A model generated the notes under the pieces. That model was given only the letters and a program-made list of their open reading frames with translations, was not told where the DNA came from and did not search any database. A stretch of 64,000 nucleotides of DNA from Apostichopus japonicus (lineage: Eukaryota; Echinodermata; Holothuroidea; Aspidochirotida; Stichopodidae), in assembly GCF_037975245.1 (NCBI RefSeq), contig NC_092563.1:19052094-19116093 (forward strand). The letters run 5' to 3'. This document shows, piece after piece, positions 10,121 through 20,514 of this stretch. The position numbers and the translations under genes are program-made. Numbering within the stretch: the first letter of the stretch is position 1; every line of letters begins with the position of its first letter.

Positions 10121-13020
10121 CCTCACACAGACATTCACGTTTTGGTTTATTTGGGGGCGAGCCATTATGCCATGGAAAGTGATAATCCTTAGTTACAACA
10201 GCCGCTATGCATTGTTGATGATCCTTGCTACAGAAGATACTATTTATTTTTATGATTACTGTACAGTATATATGGAGTTTTTACCTGTGAGAAAATGTTG
10301 GTTGAAATGCATTTCAGCTTTGAAAGTGAAGATTTTGTTCTGGGCGTAATAAGTCCTGCCAGTGACAGGGAGATGATCTTGGAGTGAGACTGTGATGTTA
10401 GCAGCCATTACATAGGCATCTATGTACAGCAGTGCTGGAAGGGTGTAAAATGAACTGTACCAGAAGTAATGAAGTATCCTTTGTAAGTAAAACGTACACT
10501 GTAGTTAGCATCAGCACTAACAGGACACACATAACATTTAATGTAGTAACTGCAGTCTACATGCAGAGGTGTTGAGAGCCAGATCACGCCCTAGGGATAA
10601 TTATGTAACATCGCCCTCTCTTTTTGAAGTCTTCAGTTTTCTTAGGTATAGTATTAACTTGAGAATACATTAATATTTGTTTAATATTTCCCTGGGCACC
10701 CCAGTTGTCATGGGGCCATGTCCCCCTACCACCTCCCCCAACCCCTCCCTTCCTCTCTTCAGTCCTGTAGACATGCACTAAACCTATTCCGTCACCACCG
10801 TGAAAATGATATATTGAAGTATGGTTAACTGAAATTACACAAAAGCATGTGTATGCGCTATGTATTTTTACAACTGAAATGCACCACTGGTACTTTTGAG
10901 GCATGCCTATGGACTGTGATTCAAAATCAAATTAGTATGTAGTTCCAGAAAATGTTAAAGCTCTGCAATACAACCGTTGATGTTAATATAAAGTGAGTTG
11001 GCAAGGACAGTATTGTGTATGTACACAGATTGGAGTTACAACCGATATGAGCTACTCTCCTAACCCTAATGGGTTCACAATAGTAGCGTGTACATGCCCT
11101 TAATGAAAGCTAGAAATAAATTGACACTTGGTAAGTTTGGAGATGCAGTTATGTTTATTGATTTATGACCAAACATAACATATCAATGCTGTAAACCTAA
11201 CTTGTCTCCTTCAAAGGCTCTTACTAGGCATAGAAAATTAAATAAAAGCCCACCTCAACATCTAGGAATAAGTTAGCAATTTAACAAGCAATGAGAAACT
11301 AGCTGGAAAATTATAATTTTTTCGAAATAAAATTTGAGAGTGAGTAAATTTTTAAAAGTTAGAATCTCAGCAACTTCAAGCATCTTTCAACATGCACGTA
11401 AATAAAAGATTATGGTGGGGGGGGGGGTAAGCATATGGTGCCTAAGGGTTCCAAAGGGTATCATCAATCACTGCGTACATGCACTGTATATATAAATGGA
11501 GTGATGTAACTGCAGCTGAACTTTTAGTGGTGCAGCTATGTAGCCGGATTTAGCAGCGAATATCGTTTGCTATTGCTTCAATAAATCAGCAGCTTGCATT
11601 GATCTTGCTATATCAATACTAAACGCCCATAACAATGCATTTCAGTAGCTTCACTTTTCAAATTTGATTTACATAACGAGGGAAAACACCCTCAATTTAA
11701 AAACTTAATATGCTTATTTCCATGTACTTAACAGTTGTGTGAAAAGGGAATATTTTCGCGAAAATGAGAAAAATTTCACTTGCACTATATAGGAAATTTT
11801 AAGAACTGAATGAAATCAATTATCCACATATTATTATTTTTATTCGGTGTACACAGCTAGGATGATGTCTGATATATTAATGGTTACTAGATCAATACCC
11901 TGCTAGTTTCGATAAAATTACCAGAAATCTTCTCAGAAAGCTGCTTTATAGGGAACTAGTAAAGAGATAGAGGCTATTGGATAAACCGATTTGCTGATGC
12001 AGTACATGCAGCAATTAATTTAACCGAGGAGAGTCAAGTGTTAATGTTAAATTTATGCCGTCATATCAAAAAATATATATATATATATTTCACTGAGAAT
12101 AATAGTGTCATAGTTTAAGTCATTCACGGACGACCGTTTGGACCCATGCAAAACGTCAAAGGCCAGTTTGGACCCCCAATCTCACTCTCATTAGGCCCAC
12201 TTGTACCCGGCTGCTGTATTTGACCAAGATTGCTGTTGTTAAGGCTTGTTCTAATCAAATGTTCCATTCTCCTGATCAGCAAAACAGACTGACTGAAATT
12301 ACATTTTAATGCAAAAATGTTTGTTTATTGATAAAGAGAAGATCATATTCCCTTTCTTACCCATGATCACTTCAACCCTCATTATCTCTCTGTTAGGCTA
12401 TGAAACTGAACTGTCACGTTGTAAAAACGGAAAGAAATATTATGCAAAAAATATGTAAATATGCAAAATAAAGTTGATATGAAATATCAGTAAGTTTATA
12501 ATTGCGTTATATCTTGTATCACTCTTTCACTTCCCCCCCCCCCCCCAACTTGAGGATTTAGGTCTTATTGATTGTCTTGATGTTTCGGAGATGACACATA
12601 ATCTTCACCCTCCCCAACCCCCACCCCTTCTCCCTCCCCTACATCTGAATTCCTCAAACAAACACCACAACATCCCTTCAATGCTGCGATCTCTCAAACA
12701 ACCTTGCATAACATTAGATCCTATGCCGCTTTGCATAAGAAAGGCAAATCCAACCCAGTTCATGCAACCTTTGGGTGCATCAATTTTAATAGTGTTTCAA
12801 TGCCCGAAGTAAAATAATACGTTAGAATAACAATGATTAACAAGGTGGAGTAAAATACTGCTTCGGTATTTAATTTCGAGGTAGATTATTTGAAAGGCGC
12901 TTATCTCTTTAAATATTTGAATGATGTCTCGTATCGTCGCTGAAATTTACTATTTGCCTCGTGTGTTTATTGCAATTTCTTAGTATCGAGTGACAAGACA
13001 ATCAAGGTTCAAAATAATTT
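10121..13020. other. WDR59 3' UTR and downstream non-coding DNA
   Basis: AT-rich sequence with no supportable gene. A candidate poly(A) signal AATAAA lies at 11115-11120, about 1 kb past the stop. Poly-G at 11417-11426, a short TA run near 12071-12090 and poly-C at 12532-12546 are the only simple repeats. Frames in it are short and show no family resemblance. Confidence 0.6.
10575..10660. repeat. Dispersed repeat related to 34910-34990
   Basis: GCCCTAGGGATAATTATGTAAC, then CTCCCT-type text, then GAAGTCTTCAGTTTT parallels GGCCCTGGGACAATTATTTAAC, GGCTCCCTACTTC and AAGTCTTCATTTTACC at 34926-34980. Both are followed by C-rich blocks. The family is unknown and the ends are not defined. Confidence 0.4.
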
Positions 13021-13150
13021 AAATGAACCATCGTTGCGCCTGTGACGCAGTGGTCACAAGGTGACATTTCTGGGGGCCTGTGCCGGTTTGAATCTTATTA
13101 CTTGTTCTCGTCACTGGTGCGTGAGATTGCTGTAAACATTCACTTGTATA
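13021..13150 (+). repeat. Possible tRNA-related SINE head
   Basis: AATGAACCATCGTTGCGCC, then TGTGACGCAGTGGTCACAAG, then GCCGGTTTGAATC resembles an A box and a B box about 35 nt apart. The first ~48 nt recur at 13274-13325. Confidence 0.4.
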
Positions 13151-13273
13151 CATATAAACTTTAATTACATAATTTACAGAAGACAGTTCATTTTGAGTTT
13201 CGATGAATATATGTGTCATGGTAAGGAACTATGTCTTACAGGAAGAGAACTATTAGACTTCGCCAGGGATAGC

Positions 13274-13325
13274 TTAAATGAACCATCGTTGCGCGTGTGA
13301 CGCAGTGGTCACAACGTGACATTAT
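13274..13325 (+). repeat. Truncated second copy of the 13021 repeat
   Basis: It matches 13018-13067 with two or three differences and stops at GTGACATT, just before the duplicated Ig-receptor unit begins. Confidence 0.55.
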
Positions 13326-13627
13326 GTTGTATCAGCTAATAATATGATACTTCATCATTTATACTTCCCCACCAGGATACTATAGCTGTCTTAAGCATGG
13401 ATACAGCTATTCATTTATTGCGACGTTCATTATCCTAATGTCTATGGGGGGATCCCTAATTTTGTATTATTATTAATATAACAGGGATTAGTGGTGCCAC
13501 GTATTAATACTTTCAGTATTAGGAATGACTCACCGTGTCAGATGTCGTATAACCTGTTATAACTAATGGTTTAAACCTCTATCCTAACAGAGAGCTACTT
13601 AATGTTGTTCCATATAACTGTGTTCGG

Positions 13628-13657
13628 TATATATGAGTCTAACCTTTCGTATATATG
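13628..13657 (+). promoter_or_regulatory. Candidate TATA-type core promoter, Ig copy A
   Basis: Two TATATATG boxes at 13628-13635 and 13650-13657 sit about 125-155 bp before the ATG. They are conserved in sequence and spacing in copy B. A TTTGCAG before the start codon could be a 5'-UTR splice acceptor, in which case the true promoter is further away. Confidence 0.35.
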
Positions 13658-13782
13658 CCAAATGATTTGATGTAACTATTTTACTACTTATTTAACCATC
13701 TTATTCATTGCCATTTTTAAGTCGGGATTGTTTCCCGTTTTGCAGTAAACATCGACCAATTAAAGTACACGAAGAATCGAAA

Positions 13783-15752
13783 ATGGACGAGAGTATTTTT
13801 CAAACAATTATTATCCTTGGATTTGTTCTTTGCCTTGGAAAAGGGCAAGAGACCTGCAAGGATTATAAGGATGATATCGAACTTGTTTATGGGGTACACG
13901 GACAAAACATAACCTTGTCCTGTGAGTTACAGCCTCACTGTGGAAGAGGTCGGTGGGCTTTCCGTACAAGTCCTGTGAAATATTTGATTGCAGGATCGTG
14001 TTCAAACTGTGGAGAGAGTTTCTCTGTCAATGACATCAACGGAGATATAATGTACTCCAGTCTACATATTAATAACATTCATGATAGTCTTGCTGGTATC
14101 TATGACTGCTACTGTCAGTTTAATGATCGAACAAATAGGGTGAAATGCTTTAAACTACAAATTATAAACGCTTCGTGTCAACTAGAGTTCACTCAAAATG
14201 ATCAAGTAAAGGTAGGTAAAACTTGTGAATTATAAGTTGATTTGTTTTTTTTTTAATTGATTGGATACATACCTACCCAGTGTTGGTAAGAAAATGCTCA
14301 ACTGTTCTAGAGTGAAGAAAAGTGTCAAGAGACTTGTTTACTGTATGTAGTTGTTAAATTTGTTATGTAGTTTATGTAGTTTAAGTAGGTTATGTAGTTG
14401 TTAAAGTTAAAGTGTTAGTCTTAAATATTAGTGATGGGATTGGAAAACTAGAAAAAGGTTTGTTTTGTGATATGATAACAGTATCAGAATATTTCCTCTC
14501 GCTTAATGTTATGTATTTGTAGAATGTAACACTGCAAATAATACAATATTGCGGAAGGTACTTGATCAAAATATCAAATTAACACCATATTTGATAATCA
14601 AAAATGTAGTATATGGATTGCAATGTAAGTAGTGTACTTCTCGTTTCACGTCTCTCTTTCAGAGAAAAGTTTCTTTTACTAAATCGTGGCAGAGACTTTG
14701 TGTTAGATAAATTGGGCCTTTTACATTCTGTAACATAATGGAATAAAACGAATTCTCTGGTGGAAATTGCGTAAATCTCGTTTTCAATTTTACGGTATTT
14801 TGACAGAAACCGTCCATAAACAAATGTAACCGTCCAGCTTGCCTTTAACTCACCCTTTAGGTAATTGGAAAAAAAGTACCCTTTAAGCACCGGAGTATGA
14901 TCAGTAGTATAGGATTTGCTTTCAAGTTCCCCTCGGATTTTACTCCTAGATCAATAAGATAACAAGAACCTGTGATGGTGTTGGATAATTTATTTGAAAT
15001 TCTATTAAACAATTGACAGGGGTAAATTGTGCTTGGTTTATGTAAGCACTCTATATTGCTATTTGTTACAATGAATACGTGGATAAATGAAGAATTTAGT
15101 CTGATAGACATGAACACTTTCATGACGACATTTTAGACATTAATTTTCTCAGCAGTGAATACATCGGAACGAATATAGAATATACGTCTTGTAAATTAAA
15201 TTTGTTTTCCATAGTTGGCGTGTGACGCTTAAAAAACAGTTTCTTTCTAAAAATCAACACTTCATTATTCACGAATATTGACTTTTTTCAGGATCAGAGC
15301 TGTTAAGCATAAAGACATCACAAGATGGATGCCGGATTAGTTGCAGAATCAACAACTTATGCGAGACGAGAATCATCCTAATAAACGAGACAGCAAATAG
15401 TCAATCGACTTCCACGATGAAGGAGGATTTTTTCCATATCGCTACAGCCTCATCAGTCACCACTTATCCAAATAATAATTCTCATAGAACAACGGTCACT
15501 GCTGGTATTTACATTGACCTAGTCTGGGTTATTGTGTTCATAACTATTGTTCTTGTTCTCATCTTAGTTATTATTTCCTTATTGTGGTTTTGTTCTCGGA
15601 AATCTTCGAAGAAAGAGGAACATGATATTGCAAGAGATACCCCTCTCTTCACAGCCGCAACTAAAACAACAGAATATGCAAGACATTTTTATCCATCGGC
15701 AATGGATAATAGAGATAATTTAGGTAACCTTTATGACGAAATCAAAGAATAA
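13783..15752 (+). pseudogene. Ig-type receptor copy A, middle exon deleted
   Basis: Exon 1 (13783-14211) encodes a signal peptide (IIILGFVLCLGKG) and one V-type Ig domain: NITLSC, a tryptophan in RWAF, then LAGIYDCYC. The ATG is chosen by alignment with copy B. The last exon (15292-15752) is open and encodes part of domain 2, a Ser/Thr stalk, a transmembrane helix (VWVIVFITIVLVLILVIISL) and a cytoplasmic tail. Copy B's 115-nt middle exon is absent. Exon 1 ends in phase 0 and the last exon expects phase 1, so direct splicing reads four codons and stops. The locus is therefore either a pseudogene or makes a soluble single-Ig protein, by that splice or by intron read-through to TAA at 14233-14235. 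The tail also lost one tyrosine (EEHDIA where copy B has EKYDIA). Confidence 0.75.
14600..15170. other. Insert specific to Ig copy A intron
   Basis: About 570 bp between CAAATTAACACCATATTTG and GAATATAGAATATACGTC have no counterpart in copy B, where the two flanks lie almost together. No inverted ends, target duplication or coding match was recognised. It could be a degraded mobile element, or ancestral sequence lost from B. Confidence 0.6.
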
Positions 15753-15766
15753 ACATTACCTATACC

Positions 15767-15945
15767 ACAGTGATCATGATTCAAGCAAAGGAAGAAAAAG
15801 ACTTTCATGAAAGGTACTTTTATTTAAGTTTGTTATTATAGTCTATTGACTTCAAAATCGAGAAGACAGTTCTTGCCCCCTTTTTTGAAATTCATTGCAC
15901 GATGAGATATTGTGTGTTTGTGTGCGACTTTACTGCAACGTTACA
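15767..15945. other. Ig copy A 3' flank, no counterpart beside copy B
   Basis: The two Ig units stop matching after ACCTATAC. In copy A about 180 bp of ordinary AT-rich sequence follows before the transposon stack. In copy B the text runs straight into the CR1-like tail. Confidence 0.6.
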
Positions 15946-16461
15946 TCATTCAGGGGCGGATCCAGGGGGGGGCCGACCCGGCCCCGGCCCCCCCTTTTTG
16001 GAAATCAGTTGCGTTTTTTTTGTGTGGGAGTACTTCAAATTCCTAATAGGCATAACTTGGTGAAAGAAAAGCCTAATATATATCCGCTGCTCTTCCCTGA
16101 AACGCGATCGTTTTTATTCCAAATTTGAAACTAAGGCAATTATCAGGCCTACGCGACATCACGTATTAATTAGATACGGCTCAGTACTATAGTGCTGACT
16201 ATTACTGTCAGGGAAAATCAATGCACAGTTAGCAAGTATATCATAATTATCTGAATGAAAGGGGGTGTAGGCGGTTTTACACTATCTAACGCAACGTAGT
16301 CGCCAAGAACCTGAAGTATTTTTAAGGGAGAGCCCGAGGAACATGAACTTATAGCATGCTCCTCGTGGTGAAACGTAATTGCACCTATTAGGTGAATTGA
16401 GTGTACTGTTAATAGTAGGAGAGATTAGTGTAGGTTCTTATGACCAACTAGACCGGTTTCT

Positions 16462-16493
16462 GCTTTCAAACTTTATAGGAGGAGCTTCATCAG
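16462..16493 (-). other. Penelope tail motif, CTGATGAAG ... GAAAGC
   Basis: On the minus strand, downstream of the RT relic, CTGATGAAG is followed after about 17 nt by GAAAGC. The intact Penelope-like element has a similar block, CTGAAGAAG ... CGAAAGC, at 46450-46478 and 49593-49621. The layout recalls a hammerhead-type core (CUGANGA, stem, GAAA), but no complete fold is evident. Confidence 0.4.
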
Positions 16494-16609
16494 TAGTATC
16501 CTTTGAATATTTTATATTCGGCCTGGGCGTCTCGTTCTCAAAATTCATCTATTTTCTGTGCACGAGTTTTTATGGACTCATAGTGCAGCTATAAGAGCAT
16601 CTAAAAGAG

Positions 16610-16745
16610 CTTCGTGTGAAACTTGAGAGTCAGCTGATTCTTCGTTAGTATGAAACCTTGAGTTAACAAGTAAATCTTTGAGATTTTGGGCCCTTTTGTA
16701 GGCTAGAATCGGTTCATTTGGAAACGGTTTGGATAATTCCGCGTG
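16610..16745 (-). pseudogene. Penelope ORF relic, segment after the hAT insertion
   Basis: The minus strand reads a stretch with FPNEPILAYKRAQNLKDLLV, the counterpart of FPELPVIAFKRPSNLRDILV in the intact element at 46655-49435. It lies on the far side of the hAT insertion from the RT segment, which confirms that one Penelope ORF was split. Confidence 0.8.
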
Positions 16746-17639
16746 CAGGGGCGTAGCGAGCGGAGCGGGGGGGGGGGGTGTGGGGGTGTCACACCCCCAA
16801 TAATTTGGTCGCTCTCGGCAAATTTTGGGTCTGTCGGCAAAAGGAGAAAAGGTGAAGAGAGCGGAAGGGGAAGAAAGAAGGAAAGCTGAATAGAGAAAAG
16901 GAGAACGGGAGCTTCTTTATCGGTTATTTCGATTTTCCAGTTCTTCATCTGATAAACTCATTCACCAATCCAATCACCCGACGCCTGCAAGTTAAAAACC
17001 TCTCGGCAAATAACTGATAATGTCACGGCCGTCAGTATAGCTACTGTAGCCAGGCTCAGCTAGACGAGTGCCAGATTCGCCAGCAACTCAGTGAAAGAAA
17101 TGGAATTAAAGGCTTCCGTATAGGCCGCAGCCTATGAGTCGTGCTATCGTGTGACAACGTGTTTTTATTATCCTCTGTTCAGAATGACGTCATCGCAGAA
17201 TTCATTCGTTCTCCGTGCAAAACTTAAGGACACGGCTCACGAATTGTACACAATATTTAACGTTTCTCGCTTGTATATCAATGAATGTTGTTATTTCTCA
17301 TTACCGGGAAGTTTTCTGAACATTTTCATCACGAAGTTTCACTATTTCAACGATCGGTAAAAGAGAAAACACAGTTCGATAATTGGTCCCAATTTATTCT
17401 TCTTCTGCCGACTGCCATAAAAATAATATCGAAATGGAAATTCTACGGTGCCAAATTTGACTTAAAATATGCACCAGATTGCATCTAAGGACGTTTCAAA
17501 ACTAAAAATTTTCCAAAGGGGAGGGGGACACCCCCTCCCCTTAGAACCCTCCCCCATTTCAGTCACCACTTCCAGATCCGTCGGCAAATCAAATCCCCAC
17601 ACCCCCCCCAACAACAAACAAAACTTCGCTACGCCCCTG
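16746..17639. mobile_element. Non-autonomous hAT element nested in the Penelope relic
   Basis: The ends CAGGGGCGTAGCGAG and CTTCGCTACGCCCCTG (inverted) are flanked by a perfect 8-bp duplication, TCCGCGTG (16738-16745 and 17640-17647), diagnostic of hAT. The repeated word TCGGCAAA occurs near both ends. No transposase frame is present in the 894 bp. As the innermost layer, it is the youngest insertion of the stack. Confidence 0.92.
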
Positions 17640-17647
17640 TCCGCGTG

Positions 17648-18740
17648 TTGCGAGATTAAGTGCCAATGTTTCAAAAGTACATTTTTCAAATGCATGGTTT
17701 TGATATGGGGTGTATAGGTAAGCTTGAACACCATTGGTGGTTCCTTTTGTTTAGGTTTGGTAGTGAGGTATTGCCCACGGTTTTCAAATTTTATGCCTTT
17801 CGTGGCTGAGGCAATTTCCTCTTTCTTATAGTTACGGAGTAATAGTTTCTCTGTGAACGCATTCTATTTCTGTAAGAAATCAGTCTCATTGTTACATAGA
17901 CGTGCGTATCGTAAGACTTCCCCTTTAACGAAGCCTTTAAAAGTGGCAAGTGGGTGTGCAGAGTTTCTGTCGAGGTATTGGAAGGTTTCCGTGGGTTTGG
18001 TGTAGACTTTGGTGTCTAATAACCCATTGGTTTCAAACCTTGGACCTTTGAAGATTTTCAAATCTAGGTATGTTACCTCGGTGTGTAATATTTCTACCGT
18101 AAACTTTAAGAAGCGGTGAATTTCATTCAACCTGTTTACTAGTTGTTCAAGTTCCTGAGGTGAACCGTCGTAAAGCAATAGAATTTCATCTCTATAGCGG
18201 AGCCATTTTAAGATTTTATTATCTGTCGGTAAAATCTGGTTTTCCAGTCTATGCATGACGATATCACAGATTTCTGGAGAGGCTTGGCTACCCATGGCGC
18301 AACCGATCTTTTGTAGATAGAATTGGTTATTGAACTCGAAACAGTTTCTTGTTAAAAATAAGTTCAATTAGTTTGCGCATGGATATGGAAGATATTTTAT
18401 TTATTCCATATTCGCTTTTTTTCCGCCTTTTCATTAGACTTCTTGACATATATCTAATGCCTCCTCTTGGGGAGTATTGGTATACATGGCGACGACATCG
18501 AGTGTAGCAAGTACTACTGCTTTTGGTAACGGGGTGGCTTCCACAATTTTCAGAATGTGATTTGTGTCTTTCACATAGGTGCTTTGTTTTAATACAATAG
18601 GAAGCAAGAAATAGTCCACAAATTCCGATATTTTTTCGGTCGGTGATCCGTTTCCGCTTATTATCGGGCCCTCCCTTAAAAATACTTCAGGTTCTTGGCG
18701 ACAACGTTGCGTTAGATAGTGTAAAACCGCCTACACCCCC
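17648..18740 (-). pseudogene. Penelope-like reverse transcriptase relic
   Basis: Read on the minus strand. PIISGNGSPTEK comes first, then LATLDVVAMYTNTPQEEAL (RT motif A region, 18434-18619). A frame break follows at about 18368-18433. Then come IGCAMGSQASPEICDIVMHR (motif B) and WLRYRDEILLLY, where the catalytic YIDD has become YRDE. After that come LEQLVNRLNEIHRFLKFTVE and LDLKIF, as in Penelope RTs. The same order is seen in the intact element at 46655-49435. The first catalytic aspartate of motif C is kept as YRDE, but the second is lost, and the frame is broken. The relic cannot encode an active enzyme. Confidence 0.88.
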
Positions 18741-19183
18741 CTTTCATTTATAAGTATATCATAATTATCTCATTGAATATATCTTGTTTTATGTTTTTTC
18801 TTGGGGTGAATCTGGTGTCATAATTTTCGCGCAGAAGAAAAAACGAATCGACGCAATAATAGTGTACCCATTGTACATGCACTGTTGAGCGTTGTTAAAT
18901 ATGTGTCTATCGAGAGAAAATATGTGCACATAAAAGCGTGTCTGCAACGTTCTGGTTTTGCTAGTTTTTGGCGAAATGTTTCACCATTTTGCATCTAAGC
19001 ACTCACAATTAACCAAAAATTTCCAAGGGGAGGGGTTGTCCCCCTCCCCCTTGGAAATTTTTGGCCCCCTCCTCTCCCCTCCCCTCCCTTTTTGACCCCT
19101 CCCCTAGGACGCAGATCACTAAAGTGCTACCATCGGGATGTCGGCCCCCCCTTTCTCAAAATCCTGGATCCGCCCCTGTCATT

Positions 19184-19745
19184 GTTTGAATTGAATCAGA
19201 TGAGATCGAAACCACCAGTCATTAATTGCCGTGTTGTGTGTATTGACTCTCTGCATGGTGTGTATTTGTTAAGCAATGGTGTTTCAATAGAAGAAGAAGA
19301 AAAGAGAAAGGTGTTCATAATTGGAATCACCGTGCTAAACAAGGTCTTGCTGATGGTCTACAAAGCACTGTACAACATGTCTCCACAATACATCCGGGAC
19401 ATGATTGTCGATCATAGACCTTCTAGACAGCTTCGTTCGAAATCTCTCGATCTTTTAAATGAACCTCGATCAAAATTCAAATCAGCAGGCGATCGTGCCT
19501 TTTCTGTGTTTACACCTCGTCTATGGAACAACACGGATATCACAATCAGACAGTCCACTTCTGTTAAGTCATTTAAAGCTAAGTTAAATAACCTCTATGT
19601 TGAAAGAAGTCTTTGGGTAAACTTTTATTGTTATTTTCATTATTTGTAGTCTAATCTAAGCCTACTATTACATTTTTGTAAAACGCATTTGAGCATTTTT
19701 CATGGAAATTGCGCTATATCAAATGTCAATTTTATTATGAATATA
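19184..19745 (+). mobile_element. CR1/L2-like LINE 3' end (5'-truncated)
   Basis: An open stretch from about 19339 to 19649 encodes the ORF2 C-terminus typical of CR1/L2-type LINEs: LLMVYKALYNMSPQYIRDMI, a run of basic and LRSKS text, then GDRAFSVFTPRLWNN and SVKSFKAKLNN. It is followed by the 3' tail GTAAAACGCATTTGAGCA and GGAAATTGCGCTATATC and ends in an ATT-rich stretch. No RT catalytic part is left. The 5' border is unclear. The last ~75 bp recur downstream of Ig copy B. Confidence 0.82.
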
Positions 19746-19842
19746 TTTTGAAAGTTTGTATGTCGGTCGTAATTTTAAAAGGGATATTTCCACGTATATA
19801 GCTGACGTGACATACTGTCAATGCGCATGCATGCCTTTGTAC

Positions 19843-19845
<3 letters not shown>
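19746..19845. repeat. Ig duplication, 3' flank segment of unit A
   Basis: TTTGTATGTCGGTCGTAATT through TCCACG and AATGCGCATGCATG matches 22595-22675 downstream of copy B. This puts the CR1-like tail and this segment inside the ancestral duplicated unit. Confidence 0.85.

Positions 19846-19899
<54 letters not shown>
19846..19899. repeat. AT microsatellite at the duplication junction
   Basis: About 25 AT/TA units end where unit B begins. The equivalent place after unit B (22678-22690) has only a short TATATATATA. Confidence 0.9.
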
Positions 19900-19905
<6 letters not shown>

Positions 19906-20360
19906 CTATCTATAGCATGTATACGGCCATTCATTTATTGCGACGTTCATTTCTCTAATGTCTTTGGGGGTTACCATAATGTTGTAAACGAAAGAAAAAG
20001 GACAAGAAGTGTGATGAATACGCCTACATATCCAAATGCAGTAATTACCGTAATCAGTGGGTGTGGCTTTATTGGACAAATACATTAACTTGATATAGAC
20101 CGAACATTGCACAAAATATCAAGGCTACAACATGGAATCTAAGTATGGTATATACTTGCCCTTACAAAGGATACACAGGTGACTAACTATCACTATCTTA
20201 TTATATAATAACAGTGATTAGTGGTGCCTCGATGTAATACTTTCAGTATCAGGAATGACTCCCAATTGTCAGATGTCTTATAGCCTGTTATAAATAACGT
20301 TTTAAACCTCTCTATCCTAACAGAGAGCTACATAATTTTGTTCCTTACAACTGTGTTCGG

Positions 20361-20390
20361 TATATATGAGCCTAACCTTTCGTATATATG
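20361..20390 (+). promoter_or_regulatory. Candidate TATA-type core promoter, Ig copy B
   Basis: Two TATATATG boxes at 20361-20368 and 20383-20390 have the same spacing as in copy A and lie about 125-155 bp upstream of the ATG. The surrounding ~150 bp are strongly conserved between copies, but that may only reflect recent duplication. Confidence 0.35.
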
Positions 20391-20514
20391 CCAAATGATT
20401 GAGTGTAACTATTTTACTACTTATTTAACTAATTTATTGATTGCCATTTTAAGTCGAGATTGTTTCCCGTTATGCAGTAAACATCAACCAATTTAAGTAC
20501 AGGAAGAATCGAAA

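Larger units (their letters stand above)
13377..15766 (+). repeat. Segmental tandem duplication, unit A (Ig receptor)
   Basis: Promoter, coding exons and introns match 19901-22507 closely, including TTCATTTATTGCGACGTTCA upstream and AAAGAATAAACATTACCTAT downstream. Unit A lacks ~530 bp that unit B has after exon 1, carries its own insert at about 14600-15170, and lacks ~200 bp of unit B's upstream sequence. Confidence 0.92.
16253..18751 (-). mobile_element. Degenerate Penelope-like element with inverted ends
   Basis: It is flanked by the 19-bp direct repeat AAGTATATCATAATTATCT (16234-16252, 18752-18770), a clear target-site duplication. The ends are inverted repeats of ~85 bp: AATGAAAGGGGGTGTAGGCG on the left, its reverse complement on the right, extending through GAACCTGAAGTATTTTTAAG. 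The interior on the minus strand is Penelope-type reverse transcriptase, interrupted by a hAT element at 16746-17639. No GIY-YIG endonuclease motif was found. Confidence 0.85.
15951..19178. mobile_element. Outer terminal-inverted-repeat element of a nested stack
   Basis: The left end CAGGGGCGGATCCAGG and the right end CCTGGATCCGCCCCTG are perfect 16-bp inverted repeats. Both are flanked by TCATT (15946-15950, 19179-19183), a 5-bp direct repeat. The element's own arms are about 15951-16252 and 18771-19178; both are G/C-run rich near the ends and carry no transposase. Everything between the arms is a later insertion. The ends look hAT-like, but 5 bp is short for hAT, so the superfamily is uncertain. 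Confidence 0.8.

Noticed and set aside
15895-16128. Short frame across the left arm of the outer element
   Set aside because: It spans the host/element border and poly-G text; no domain.
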